64,000 nt of DNA from Lachnospiraceae bacterium (GCA_017514845.1 JAFWIM010000114.1:1-64000), one strand, 5' to 3'. Numbered from the stretch's first letter, positions 9,110 through 18,997 are shown. Notes: a model not told the origin generated them from the sequence alone. Translations and numbers: made by a program.

Positions 9110-10195
9110 TCATCCGGGAGCTGCGTTCATGGTCTCATATGAAACGATCAGATCGACGACTCTGTCATAGGAAAGAGTTCCTTCGACCTGTCCGCGGCCT
9201 TTCAGGTAAGAGTCATTAAAGCTCTCTGCGGCCTCGGACACTTTACCCTTATACGATGCCCAGAAGGCATTATTTGCAGCGAGATCATTCCTTGCCCTCT
9301 CATCCAGTGTGTAGTATATCTGTTCCCAGAGCTTTTTATCTCTCTTTATGAGCTCGTTGCCGCAGTACACCCACCCGGACAGCATCCCTGCGTAATATAT
9401 GTCCGCATCCTGCGCGTTTCTGCAGTTCAGATACGCGATAAAATTGGCTTCGTTTTCCCGCAGGATACCTTTTACATGGGCAAGTTCGTGGCTTATGGAA
9501 AACGGCAGGTTGTACTGTGTCATGTCGGCGTTATAATTGGCCTCCATCGTGTATGCCGAGAAAATGCCGGCCATATTTGTATATGACATGAGCTCCGACA
9601 AAAATACCGGTTTCGGAGTGGAGTACGCGCCGGAGAGCCATTCATATTCTTCACCCAGCCGCGTCATACCGCTTTTCACCCGCTCGCGCACATTGTCGTC
9701 ACATACCATTATGCCGTCTTCTCCGCGGCTAACGCTGTCCGCGCAGTTGTTGATCTCACCTGCGATCATCTCGCACACCTCTGCGAGGTCCGATGTGCTG
9801 TAGCTTCCGCTGCCGTACCCGTACCGGACGGCAAACGGTGTGCGGTAAAAGCCGATATCCTCATTTGACTCGAAGAGAAAGAAGATCAAAGCTGCGAGAG
9901 GGAGCGCGATTCTTATCCCTCTTTTCAGGACAATGAGGAAGGCTTCTTTCCTTCTTGCGCACGCAAGGATGATGAGGCAAGACACCCAGCACGCAGCGCA
10001 AAGAATGAGCATATAGATGAGGATTTCCACCAGTGAAAAGGGGAATATCGAAGAAAGCCTTCCGAGTGAATTCACCCAGAAGGCATTGGTGTGTCCGATG
10101 TAGAAATCCGCAAAACCGCCGACCGCGCGTCCTCCGATGCGCAGCGCAAGTGCTGCCGCGCACAGGAGGAGCGTTAGTATCACTGTCTTCTTCAA
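9110..10195 (-). CDS. DUF3810-family membrane protein, putative zinc metallopeptidase
   Basis: A 361-residue protein with three N-terminal hydrophobic segments (about 4-20, 55-80, 92-108) and a large outer domain. The domain holds an HExxH zinc-peptidase motif (ISHELAHVKGI, near residue 235) followed by the ligand-bearing RENEANFIAYL helix. This combination defines the DUF3810 family. Proteolytic activity is predicted but to my knowledge unproven. The start is a TTG six bases after GGAG. It lies only 13 bases downstream of the acidic flavoprotein gene, so the two are very likely co-transcribed. Confidence 0.8.
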   Translation of the reverse strand: MKKTVILTLLLCAAALALRIGGRAVGGFADFYIGHTNAFWVNSLGRLSSIFPFSLVEILIYMLILCAACWVSCLIILACARRKEAFLIVLKRGIRIALPLAALIFFLFESNEDIGFYRTPFAVRYGYGSGSYSTSDLAEVCEMIAGEINNCADSVSRGEDGIMVCDDNVRERVKSGMTRLGEEYEWLSGAYSTPKPVFLSELMSYTNMAGIFSAYTMEANYNADMTQYNLPFSISHELAHVKGILRENEANFIAYLNCRNAQDADIYYAGMLSGWVYCGNELIKRDKKLWEQIYYTLDERARNDLAANNAFWASYKGKVSEAAESFNDSYLKGRGQVEGTLSYDRVVDLIVSYETMNAAPG

Positions 10196-10208
10196 TTAAG
10201 TCTCCGTG

Positions 10209-13200
10209 TCATTCATCTATGTCAGGATGAATTTCTTCAATCATGTCATCGTCGAGAGCTGCGACCAGTCTGTCGGAGAGGTTGGAAATATCGACCGAAT
10301 CAATATCTCTGTCCAGATCAAATACGCCCTCTTCCTCATCATTCCATTTTCCGACCGGTTCGGAATTCCAGCCGCGAACTTTCTTTTCAGGCTTTTTTCT
10401 CACGAAGATTTTTCCGAATGGTCTTTTAGCGGGAGCCGGCTCGTCTTCGTACTCGTCGTCCTCATACTCATCATCTTCGTACTCGTCGTCCTCGTACTCG
10501 TCGTCCTCGTACTCGTCATCTTCGTACTCGTCATCTTCGTACTCGTCATCTTCGTACTCGTCGTCCTCGTACTCGTCATCCTCGTACTCATCGTCCTCGT
10601 ACTCGTCATCTTCGTATTCGTCGTTCTCGTACTCATCGTCTCTTCGGCTCTGCTTTTTCATCCCGCCAAACGCCGCTTTCAGTCTGCTGATAAAGCTTCC
10701 GCTCTTTCCTGATGACTCGTCTATTCTTCCGCGCCTTCTTATGCCCGGCTCGGACAGTGAATCATCCTCCTCGAGTTCGTCATAAATATCACTGTCGTCT
10801 TCGTCATCATAGTCGTCTTCATACTCGTCATCCGCGTCTTCATACTCGGCATCTTCAGAGTCATCTTCATACTCATCATCCTCGTATGCAGCGGGGCCGG
10901 GCTCAGTTTCCGCGTCAGTGTAGCTTATTTCCGGGATATCATAATCCTCATAGGGAAGAAGATCGTCCTCCTCTTCTTCTGCCTCCTCGGGAGAATCAAG
11001 ATCATCATAAGAATCGTCAAAGGTCGGAACGACGTATTTGTCGCTGCGTCCTACCGAGTTCTCAAAGTTGCGCTCCAACCGGTCTATGACGTCACCGCGC
11101 ATCTCCTCATCTTCATCATCGTCGTCGAAATCGTCCAGATCGTCATCGTCATCATCTTTACGTCTTGAACTGCCGATCAGACTCCCGATGCTCTTTCCGA
11201 GACCACTGAAAAATCCGCCCCGTTTTGTTTTCCGAGCGGTTCCCGGCTTCTCGACCTTTACGGAATCGTCTTCCTCATCGAACTCGTCGTCCTCAAGGAA
11301 ATCGTCATCCTCCTCATACGCATCGTCCTCAGAGAAATCTGCATCCTCCTCGTACGCATCGTCCTCAAGGAAATCATCTTCCTCCTCATACGCATCGTCC
11401 TCAGAGAAATCAGCGTCATCCTCGTACTCGTCGTCCAGAGTGAGATCGTCTCCGTCTTCGAGAGGCGCTTTTACGTCCACAAGACTATCGTCTTCGTCCG
11501 CTTCTTCACTTATCAATTCTGTGAAATCGTCTTCATCGACCTCGTATTCGGCACGCGAGTCCCCTTCCTCGGTGAAGTCTTCTTCCTCCTTCTCCGCAGC
11601 CTTGCCGTCCGAAGCGGTGGAATCTGCCGAACTCTCTACATTGTCAGCAAAGTCGGGCAGTTCGTCCTCGTCGTCAGGTTCGACATCTTCTTCATCCTCG
11701 TAATCGTCATACTCGGCATCCTCATCATCGAAGTCGTCATCCCCGGCGTCCTCATCATCCTCGTAATCGTCGTACTCGGCGTCCTCGTCATCCTCGTAGT
11801 CGTCATACTCGGCGTCCTCATCGTCCTCGTAATCATCTTTCTCAGACTTCTTTTTGCCACCGAAGAGACCGGCAAGACCTGCGAACGGATTCCTTGAGAA
11901 AAAGCCCCCTTTCTTCTTTCCGCCTTCACTGACGTCTTCATCATCGTCGGCGAGCTCATCAAGTTCGTCATCGCTCAGGACATCATCATCTTCGTCATAA
12001 GAATACTCGTCATCGTACTCGAAATCATCGTCATCATCGAATCTCGTGCGGCCATAGCTCCTTCCGCTGTCAAGATCTGTCTCATCATCCTCATAGATGC
12101 TGGTATTTCTGAAGCCGAAGAGCTTTTCAAATTCCTCGTCTTCATCCGCAAACGCGTCAGACGAGCCTCCGCTCTGTCCGGCCTCAGCATCATCATTCTC
12201 AAGCTCGTTTCGATAACTGAATATCTGCCGGAAGCTGGAAACACGCTTCTCCGCGTCTTCCCAGTCAGCCTTGGTCTCCTCACTGCCCGACTCTTTAGAT
12301 GTATCTTCCGCATCGGTCTCGGTCTCAAAGAGATCGTAGGTGTTTTCCTCGTCGAGCATATCAAAATCACCCTCAAGATCCGGACCGTTGCCGTATTTCT
12401 CGGCAATCTCATCCTCATCCAGGGTCAGATCTTCATCCTGCACGACTTCAGTCATATCCTCACCGGTCTTTTCAAGCTCCGGCATTGTATAGTTCTCAGA
12501 CTGTTCGGCCTTCACGCCGGCCAAATTCTGGCGTATCTTTTCGATTGCGTCCTGAACATTATAGGCGAGCACAGCCTCGGGCTGATCTTCATCCTCCTCA
12601 TCACCCGTTTCTTCCTCATCGGTCGCCGGGTGGGCTTCCTCTTCCTCAATAGGTCCTGAATCCGCAAGCGGCTCTGTAGCCGCATAAGATTCTGTTTCCG
12701 CAAGCGGTTCTGTAGCCGCATAAGGCTCCGTCTCCGCAAGCGGCTCTGTCTCTGCATAAGGCTCAGAATCCTCAGACATTTCCTCAATCTCCGCGGCTCC
12801 TGCGTCATTTGGAATTACAGTTTCGTCATCGCTTTCATCCGATTCGGCCTTTGCCTCGTTCGATTCAGCCTCGGCTTCCTCTTCATCGTTCACGACCGAT
12901 TCAGCCTCGGGCTCCTCTTCATCGTTCACGTCCGATTCAGCCTCAGGCTCCTCTTCATCGTACTCGTCCGGTTCGTCAACATACTCTTCTTCCGCGTACT
13001 CGTCGTCCTCATACTCTTCGTACTCGCCGTCCTCGTACTCATCCGATTCATCTTCGTACTCGTCGTCCTCGTACTCGCCTTCTTCATCTTCGTATTCGTC
13101 GTCCTCGTACTCGTCTTCTTCATCTTCGTACTCGTCGTCCTCGTACTCGTCTTCTTCATACTCTTCGTACTCGTCGTCCTCGTACTCATCCGACTCGTCA

Positions 13201-14888
13201 TCATACTCGCCTAAATCATCATCGTCGTACTCTTCTTCGTCCTCTTCGTACTCTTCCTCTCTGACGTTTTTCCTGCGGCCGAACGCGCCCGCCAGGAAAT
13301 TCTTCAGGCTGAAACCGCCCTTCTTCTCCCTGCCGGATCTCCGCCCGCTGTCTTCATACTCATCGTCTTCGTACTCATCGTCTTCGTACTCGTCGCCTTC
13401 GTACTCGTCGTCTTCGTACTCGTCGTCTTCGTCTGCAAATGTATAATCTCCGGAAGACTCATTATTCTCATCCTCTTCCATCAGTCTCCGAAGCTCTTCA
13501 ATATCAATTTCACCGGATGCCTTTGTGATCTCGCGCACCGGTTCCTCTTCGTATTCGTCTTCGAATTCATCATCCGGCTCGTCCTCGAACTCATCTTCAT
13601 CATCTTCGTCGAAGTCGTCATCAAAGTCATATTCGAAGTCGTCATTCTCATCGTCGTCGAAGTCATCCAGGTCATCTTCGAGTTCATCGAAGTCGTCCGA
13701 AGTCTCATCGGCATCGTCCGTATCATCGCCGGCTTCCTCATTTGCCGGGAAGAGATCCGCTCCGTCTTCTGCCTCTGCCTTTGCCGGCGACTCTGCCGGT
13801 TCGGCGTCAACCTCATCTGAAGGCTCCTCCGCCTCCTTGAGCAGGGCTTCGATATCGCTGGAGTCGTAGGGCTTCTTCACTTCCTGAATTTCCGTGAAGC
13901 TTATGCTTCTCGTGTTCTTCTCAATTGCCTTCTCCGCGGCAGCAGCCTTTTCCGCCATCTCCCGGCGTGCGACAGCCTCATGGTCAACTGTCTCTTTTGC
14001 GAACGCGACTCCGTCCTCCCAGCGCTGTTTAGCAAATTTCGTGTTGACGAACTGTTTTGCGTCGTATCCGTCCTCATTGAATTTTGAGCAGAGGAACTCA
14101 TAGCGCAACGGAATGATCCTCACGATGAACAACTCCACCGGAAGATTCTCGCAGGCTTCCCTGGTAACATGTTTCTGACTGAGCACCTCCCAATACTCAT
14201 CGCTGCCGCGCTCGACGATGACGGCCTTGCCGGAGAACTGAAGGCCGGAGATGTGGCCCATCGAGCCGTCATAGGGCTCGAAAATAGCGGCGGAGATATC
14301 ATCATTTGAAAGAAGGCTCCTGAACTTGAGACCGCCCTCGGTGACGATATAGAACACCCCATCCTTGTAGTTGTACTCGAGCGGGGTACATCTCACATTG
14401 CCCTTGCCGGCCGTAGCAAGCGCAAGGGTCGTGTGCGCTTTGATATACTCGTCAATAATATTCGTGAGTTCATCGGGATCCATCTCATTCCACGGCGCGC
14501 GGAACATCCTGGCGACCTGGAATCCGCTCTCGAACACCTGATTCTCATCGCTGATGAACATTCCCGTGATGGAGATTCCCTCCCCGACTGCGTCTTCCAT
14601 ATCGACCACATACTTTGTAAACCCGTTATCCGAGAATCCCATGCCGACGAGAGCGATGCGTCTTCCGACCATCGCCTCCCTGTTGGCGGTAAGATACTGA
14701 CGTGTCTTTCCCGCTGTCAGCGCCCCATAAAAATTAAAAATAAAGCAGAATCCGTCATACGGGGAAATATCCTCCGGCGCTTCTGAGATTTCAGCTATGC
14801 AGACATTCCCGATAATCATACCGAGACTGTTCGCAACCCGCTCAGTTGAACTCAGTTTCCCATCATAAAGAATAAGTGTATTCGCCAT
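10209..14888 (-). CDS. Giant acidic protein: flavodoxin-like and PNPOx-like N-terminus plus about 1,200-residue Asp/Glu-rich tail with basic modules
   Basis: 1,559 residues. Residues 1-145 look like a flavodoxin-type alpha/beta fold (LILYDGKLSSTERVANSLG, an FMN-loop-like start). Residues 150-285 look like a pyridoxamine-phosphate-oxidase-type split barrel (LATAGKGNVRCTPLEYNYKD, HISGLQFSGKAVIVE). From about residue 340 the chain is dominated by D, E and Y in motifs such as EYEDD and FSEDDAYEEDDD. Five short basic, glycine- and phenylalanine-rich islands interrupt it, for example KKGGFSLKNFLAGAFGRRK and KRGGFFSGLGKSIGSLIG. The tail must be disordered and very strongly negative. The ATG follows GGAGGCGTGAAAA, with TTACAA/TATACT promoter boxes further upstream. 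DUF3810 follows. Function is unknown; flavin binding is an inference. Confidence 0.8.
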   Translation of the reverse strand: MANTLILYDGKLSSTERVANSLGMIIGNVCIAEISEAPEDISPYDGFCFIFNFYGALTAGKTRQYLTANREAMVGRRIALVGMGFSDNGFTKYVVDMEDAVGEGISITGMFISDENQVFESGFQVARMFRAPWNEMDPDELTNIIDEYIKAHTTLALATAGKGNVRCTPLEYNYKDGVFYIVTEGGLKFRSLLSNDDISAAIFEPYDGSMGHISGLQFSGKAVIVERGSDEYWEVLSQKHVTREACENLPVELFIVRIIPLRYEFLCSKFNEDGYDAKQFVNTKFAKQRWEDGVAFAKETVDHEAVARREMAEKAAAAEKAIEKNTRSISFTEIQEVKKPYDSSDIEALLKEAEEPSDEVDAEPAESPAKAEAEDGADLFPANEEAGDDTDDADETSDDFDELEDDLDDFDDDENDDFEYDFDDDFDEDDEDEFEDEPDDEFEDEYEEEPVREITKASGEIDIEELRRLMEEDENNESSGDYTFADEDDEYEDDEYEGDEYEDDEYEDDEYEDSGRRSGREKKGGFSLKNFLAGAFGRRKNVREEEYEEDEEEYDDDDLGEYDDESDEYEDDEYEEYEEDEYEDDEYEDEEDEYEDDEYEDEEGEYEDDEYEDESDEYEDGEYEEYEDDEYAEEEYVDEPDEYDEEEPEAESDVNDEEEPEAESVVNDEEEAEAESNEAKAESDESDDETVIPNDAGAAEIEEMSEDSEPYAETEPLAETEPYAATEPLAETESYAATEPLADSGPIEEEEAHPATDEEETGDEEDEDQPEAVLAYNVQDAIEKIRQNLAGVKAEQSENYTMPELEKTGEDMTEVVQDEDLTLDEDEIAEKYGNGPDLEGDFDMLDEENTYDLFETETDAEDTSKESGSEETKADWEDAEKRVSSFRQIFSYRNELENDDAEAGQSGGSSDAFADEDEEFEKLFGFRNTSIYEDDETDLDSGRSYGRTRFDDDDDFEYDDEYSYDEDDDVLSDDELDELADDDEDVSEGGKKKGGFFSRNPFAGLAGLFGGKKKSEKDDYEDDEDAEYDDYEDDEDAEYDDYEDDEDAGDDDFDDEDAEYDDYEDEEDVEPDDEDELPDFADNVESSADSTASDGKAAEKEEEDFTEEGDSRAEYEVDEDDFTELISEEADEDDSLVDVKAPLEDGDDLTLDDEYEDDADFSEDDAYEEEDDFLEDDAYEEDADFSEDDAYEEDDDFLEDDEFDEEDDSVKVEKPGTARKTKRGGFFSGLGKSIGSLIGSSRRKDDDDDDLDDFDDDDEDEEMRGDVIDRLERNFENSVGRSDKYVVPTFDDSYDDLDSPEEAEEEEDDLLPYEDYDIPEISYTDAETEPGPAAYEDDEYEDDSEDAEYEDADDEYEDDYDDEDDSDIYDELEEDDSLSEPGIRRRGRIDESSGKSGSFISRLKAAFGGMKKQSRRDDEYENDEYEDDEYEDDEYEDDEYEDDEYEDDEYEDDEYEDDEYEDDEYEDDEYEDDEYEDDEYEDEPAPAKRPFGKIFVRKKPEKKVRGWNSEPVGKWNDEEEGVFDLDRDIDSVDISNLSDRLVAALDDDMIEEIHPDIDE
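10445..10640. repeat. Array of about 13 tandem 15-bp units encoding EYEDD
   Basis: A 15-base unit (TACTCGTCGTCCTCG and close variants on the plus strand) repeats about 13 times in frame near the C-terminal end of the acidic protein gene. Shorter arrays of the same unit recur at about 12980-13200 and 13355-13430. The multiple-of-three unit allows length change by slippage without a frameshift. Confidence 0.85.
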
Positions 14889-15058
14889 TTTTCACGCCTC
14901 CGGGTTTCAAATATTATAAAGACCGCCAATTCTGCGGAAATATCCATACTAAGTACAAGTATACCGTAAATTGTTCAAATTGTAATTAACAAATCTTCTT
15001 TATCCGTACTTTTTTGGCAGTATGGGCGAAAGCTCACACAGGCTGTCCGCGTCGGACG

Positions 15059-15087
15059 AAAAACGGGAGCCGCCGATGCGACCCCCG
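15059..15087 (-). terminator. Terminator of the ACP/AMP-ligase operon
   Basis: On the minus strand a ten-base stem with two G-T wobbles (15064-15087) closes on an ATCG loop and is followed by five T residues. It lies about 25 bases beyond the ligase stop codon. Confidence 0.75.
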
Positions 15088-15112
15088 TCCAATGTTTGAT
15101 CTCGTTTTCTGT

Positions 15113-16648
15113 TTATTTGATAAGCGCCCTGATGATCTTGCCTGTGGAATTTCGCGTGAACGGCTCTGTCCTCACAATGAGCTTTTTCATCTGGCGGTAG
15201 ACCGGCTCTCCCTTGTTCACTTTATCGAGCAGGGCCTTAAAATATTCTTCCGGAGCGTGTGCTTCCGGTTCCGGATAGATCTGGACCGCAAGGACGTTGT
15301 CCTTCTCGTAGACAATAGCCTCCGCGACCGCCGGGTCCGTGAGCAGCTTGTCCTCGAGCTCCTCCGGTGAGACATTCTCACCGCTCGAAGTGATGATCAG
15401 GTTCTTGGTCCGTCCGGTGATGAAGAGATAGTGGTCATCGATCCTGCCGATGTCCCCTGTATGGAACCATCCGCCCTTGAACGCTTCCTCTGTCTCCTTC
15501 TCCATCTTGTAGTAGCCGAGCATGACGTTGTCTCCGCGCACCAGGATCTCTCCGTCCTCATCGATCCGGACTTCACAGCCGTGGAGAACAGGGCCTACCG
15601 AACCGTCGAGGTAATCATAGACTCGGTTCACGGCCAGAACAGGCGAGCACTCCGTTATGCCGTAGCCATTCAGCAGGTTGATTCCGAACTGGCGGAACAT
15701 CTGCACGTACATGGGCATGAGAGGCGCACCGCCGCAGATTATGTCACAGAGGTCGCCGCCGCAGAAACCTTTGACCATCTCGGGTGTGAGCTGTCCGCCC
15801 GCCCTCTTTCCGAGGTTCCTGAACTGTTTGGCAAATGTCTCAATGATCATAGGTACAACAAAGAGGCACCTTGGCTTCGCGATCTGCATATCCCTCATGA
15901 TATTTCTCATATTCGTGACGATATAGCAGGGCTTATTGTAATTGAACACCATGAGATGGCCGACAACGAGGCCGAACATATGGTGCATCGGGAGCGGTGA
16001 CAGTCCCGGTCCTTCCAGGCGATAGTTCCCGCAGGCCTGGTTGATATTTGACGCGATGTTCTTCTGGCTGAGCATGACTCCCTTGGGGACTCCGGTCGTG
16101 CCGGATGTGAATACAAGAGCGCACATTCTGTCGACATCCAGTTCATAATCCGCAAATGAATGATCCCCTGCCGCAATCAGCTTCTCGCCCTCCGCGATCC
16201 AGGAAGCAGCCTCTGTCATCGGGAAACCTCTGAATCCCGGGATATTTGCTGCAAATGCGGGAATCGCCGGAGCAAACTCCTTCGAGTACACAAGTGTCGT
16301 GCAGTCGCCAGAGACGAGAAGCTTCATCGTGTTCTCGACAGGCTGCCTTGCGTCCATGGGCAGGATCACGTTCCCGCTGTTGCACACAGCGAAGAAAGTG
16401 ACAAGCCACTCATAAGAATTCACTCCGAGGAGTGCAATGTGAGCGCCGTCCCTGTATCCCTGTGACATAAAATATGTGGCACAGGCCGCGACATCATCAC
16501 GGAATCTGCTGTAAGATACAGTCTTAACACTTCCGTCGTCACCGGTAAAGAAAAAAGCTATGCCGTTCGGGTTTTCTTCTGCTCTGAGGTCAATTAAATG
16601 ACGCAGGCTTGTTACCTGCGTCAGTTCGTATATCGGATACGCTTTCAT
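15113..16648 (-). CDS. AMP-dependent acyl ligase acting with the adjacent carrier protein
   Basis: ANL-superfamily adenylating enzyme, 511 residues. Motifs: the P-loop ALVFTSGTTGVPKGVMLS (near residues 175-192), GYGITECSPV, GWFHTGDIGRID, and the C-terminal Lys region NSTGKIIR. It activates a carboxylic acid as acyl-AMP and passes it to CoA or a carrier protein. The gene overlaps the acyl carrier protein gene by four bases, so the carrier is the probable acceptor. Because no condensation or ketosynthase domains lie nearby, the pair may load fatty or other short acids for envelope lipid or metabolite work. The acid cannot be read from sequence. Confidence 0.85.
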   Translation of the reverse strand: MKAYPIYELTQVTSLRHLIDLRAEENPNGIAFFFTGDDGSVKTVSYSRFRDDVAACATYFMSQGYRDGAHIALLGVNSYEWLVTFFAVCNSGNVILPMDARQPVENTMKLLVSGDCTTLVYSKEFAPAIPAFAANIPGFRGFPMTEAASWIAEGEKLIAAGDHSFADYELDVDRMCALVFTSGTTGVPKGVMLSQKNIASNINQACGNYRLEGPGLSPLPMHHMFGLVVGHLMVFNYNKPCYIVTNMRNIMRDMQIAKPRCLFVVPMIIETFAKQFRNLGKRAGGQLTPEMVKGFCGGDLCDIICGGAPLMPMYVQMFRQFGINLLNGYGITECSPVLAVNRVYDYLDGSVGPVLHGCEVRIDEDGEILVRGDNVMLGYYKMEKETEEAFKGGWFHTGDIGRIDDHYLFITGRTKNLIITSSGENVSPEELEDKLLTDPAVAEAIVYEKDNVLAVQIYPEPEAHAPEEYFKALLDKVNKGEPVYRQMKKLIVRTEPFTRNSTGKIIRALIK

Positions 16649-16869
16649 TTATTCTTCTCCAAAAATTCTTCTACGTCCCTGACTGTGTGGAATTCCATGA
16701 TCTGCTCATCCGGAATGGAGATTCCGTACTGATCTTCAAAATCCGCAACGATTGTGAGTACATCAAATGAATTGAGCTCAAGGTCTTCAATCAGGTTCGA
16801 ATCCTCATTAATCTGTTCCGGCGGAACATCTGTGTACTGTGACAGTTCATCAATAATTTCCTGAAGCAT
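16645..16869 (-). CDS. Acyl carrier protein
   Basis: A 74-residue acidic carrier protein. The phosphopantetheine attachment Ser lies in DLELNSFDVLTIV (near residue 34), where NSFD replaces the usual DSLD of fatty-acid ACP. This suggests a specialised carrier rather than the housekeeping AcpP. It is the first gene of a two-gene operon with the AMP ligase (four-base overlap). The start has AAGGAGG seven bases upstream and a consensus promoter lies 68-96 bases upstream. Confidence 0.85.
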   Translation of the reverse strand: MLQEIIDELSQYTDVPPEQINEDSNLIEDLELNSFDVLTIVADFEDQYGISIPDEQIMEFHTVRDVEEFLEKNK

Positions 16870-16936
16870 TAGACTCCTCCTTGAAAAAGTTCTGATTTCA
16901 GATTAATGCCGCATGCGTTTTCGCAATGCTGAGACC

Positions 16937-16965
16937 ATAATAGCGGAAATACACACGGACTTCAA
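16937..16965 (-). promoter_or_regulatory. Promoter of the ACP/AMP-ligase operon
   Basis: On the minus strand TTGAAG (16960-16965) and TATTAT (16937-16942) are separated by 17 bases. Confidence 0.6.
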
Positions 16966-16994
16966 TATTTTGGTCATCTTTTTTAAGTTTTATT

Positions 16995-18947
16995 TTAATA
17001 ATATCTCCTGTTGCCGTCGTCATCGTAGTAATAATCCGTGCCTTCGCCTTCATACTCGTCGTTCTCGTCCGTGTCCTCTTCATACACATCATACCCGTCC
17101 TCGCCGCGATCATATTCCTCGCTCTGAGCCTCTGCCGCCGCTGCAGCTTCCGCCGCCTCCGCCGCTGCGATCTCATCGTCTGTCGGCATATCATAGAGAT
17201 AGGCGATCGCAGGGATCACGTTGAGATTCCGGCCAAAAATGTCAGCGAAATAGGACATGGAAACAGGCAGTGTCCCGCCTCCGGTCATGATCGAGAGCGC
17301 TGGCAGATTCCTCTCCGATACAAAGTACTCTGCCATTCCGCCCGCTACCCGCTTCGTATAATGTGACTCCTGGACCATGCCGTATTTAGTGAGCGCTTTC
17401 AGAGTCTCCGCCAGATTCTTTCCGGCATTCAGGACCTCACCCTCAGCGCCGTAATTCCATATGATCCGGTCTCCGGGCGAGTGGACACCTATGACCGCCG
17501 AGATCGGATATGTCTCTGCCAGGGACACGATTGCCTGTGTCTCGGGCTCGCTGACGGCACCTGTGCCTTTATATCCGTCTGTCGACGGGTAATTGACGTT
17601 ATTGTCCATCTCCTCCCAGCCGGCATTGAAATTCTTATTCAGATCTACGCCGTTGGCGTTGGCTTTGAATTTGGTCTCATAGTCCTCAAAGGACCCGTAC
17701 ACCTTTCCGTGCTCCTTATCGAGCTCATAGCACAGATTGACGACTGTCTTTGCCGACTCCGTGCGAAGACCTTCCACGCCGAGCTGAGAGATCGTGACTC
17801 CGTCGGGGTTGGCCATCGGAATGATGTGGAAGCATACATTTGAAAAGATATCGCTGAACGTCTTGTCGCCGTACGAGCCGCCGTTCGTCCACGTAGTCAG
17901 GATGTACTCGATCTGGCGCATGGCCAGCTGCGTATTAATGTGCTCGCTTCCGTGCTGCGTGTACACCACGATGAAATGGCTTGCTCCGTTCGGATTTCCG
18001 ATCACAGCGTCATAGATGGCTCTGCCGTCCTTGGTGGACCCGATCGTATTGACTGTCAGGAGATCCGGGAAGCGGACTGTCAGATAATAAAGATCGCGTG
18101 CCATCGTCTCATACGTGTAGAGGATGCCGGACTCGCTCTTGACGATCTCCTCTTTGTCACCCGGCATCTCGTCCAGATACTGGGACATATCCCGCGTCGA
18201 GACATCCGACACTTCCTCCGGCGTCGCCATGTAGGCCAGAGCCGCCTGGACATCGGGATCGTTCAGTCTGTCGGCAGCGCTGACCGGCTGCTCGGATTCG
18301 GGCTCCGCGGTCTGCTCGGCGGATGTCTCGGCAGCGCTCTCGTAAGCGGAGCTGTCGGATCCGCCGGTGACTGCTCTTGACATTCTGGAGATTGCAAATG
18401 TGACCAGCACAATCGCGAGCATCCCCACAATGAGGAGCGCCATCGCTATAATGAACCCGGATGTACTCATCCTGCCGTCATCATTTTTGACTTTTTCTTT
18501 TATCTCATCAATGTTTATCATATCTTCTGTATCAGCCGGAGTCTCGTGCTTTTCTTCATAAGCTGCCGGAGCGTTGTGGCTGCCCTTCTTTGCCGCCGCT
18601 TTCTTTCTGCTCCCGAAAAGCCTCACCTTAAGAGGCTTTTTCCTCTTTTTACCTGCTGCCTTCTTCTGCCCCTCGAGGACGAAACCCGGCACGTCGATAC
18701 CCTTTTCCCGGTGCCGCTTTTCTTCCTCCAGCTTCTGATTCATGTTCTCGAAAGGATCTCGTATCTCTCCGTCAGGCATGGTGCGGCGCTTTTTTCGCCT
18801 CTTCCTGCGTCGCTTCACACTTTCTTCGCTCTCCCCGAACATGCCGCGCACGACATCTTCAGTGATCAGATCCTGACTCTTTCGCGCATCCGGGCCGTTC
18901 CCTTCCTCCGGCCGAATGTCCGCGTTATCCTTCTCAATCTCCTGCAT
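16995..18947 (-). CDS. Membrane-anchored M14 carboxypeptidase-like protein lacking the catalytic Glu
   Basis: 650 residues. A basic cytoplasmic region (about 1-160, KKAAGKKRKK, KRRRKRRKKRR) is followed by one membrane helix (about 164-188, FIIAMALLIVGMLAIVLVTF) and an outer M14 zinc-carboxypeptidase domain (about 265-600). Zinc ligands are present: His and Glu in TQHGSEHINTQ, and His in IGVHSPGDRIIWNYG. NPDGV and the Arg/Asn loop are also seen. The usual catalytic Glu motif (typically TIETG) reads SIMTGGG, so the general base seems to be Met. The C-terminus is a short acidic tyrosine-rich tail. Intact relatives cleave cell-wall peptides; this copy may be a binding pseudoenzyme. Confidence 0.85.
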   Translation of the reverse strand: MQEIEKDNADIRPEEGNGPDARKSQDLITEDVVRGMFGESEESVKRRRKRRKKRRTMPDGEIRDPFENMNQKLEEEKRHREKGIDVPGFVLEGQKKAAGKKRKKPLKVRLFGSRKKAAAKKGSHNAPAAYEEKHETPADTEDMINIDEIKEKVKNDDGRMSTSGFIIAMALLIVGMLAIVLVTFAISRMSRAVTGGSDSSAYESAAETSAEQTAEPESEQPVSAADRLNDPDVQAALAYMATPEEVSDVSTRDMSQYLDEMPGDKEEIVKSESGILYTYETMARDLYYLTVRFPDLLTVNTIGSTKDGRAIYDAVIGNPNGASHFIVVYTQHGSEHINTQLAMRQIEYILTTWTNGGSYGDKTFSDIFSNVCFHIIPMANPDGVTISQLGVEGLRTESAKTVVNLCYELDKEHGKVYGSFEDYETKFKANANGVDLNKNFNAGWEEMDNNVNYPSTDGYKGTGAVSEPETQAIVSLAETYPISAVIGVHSPGDRIIWNYGAEGEVLNAGKNLAETLKALTKYGMVQESHYTKRVAGGMAEYFVSERNLPALSIMTGGGTLPVSMSYFADIFGRNLNVIPAIAYLYDMPTDDEIAAAEAAEAAAAAEAQSEEYDRGEDGYDVYEEDTDENDEYEGEGTDYYYDDDGNRRYY

Positions 18948-18997
18948 GATTATCCATACTCCTTTAGGTATAAGACACGCTCACTGCCGCATCGCCC

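Noticed and set aside
10441..13430. Regularly spaced short DNA repeats that could be read as a CRISPR array
   Set aside because: The repeats are in-frame codon repeats (EYEDD) with no unique spacers and no cas genes nearby.
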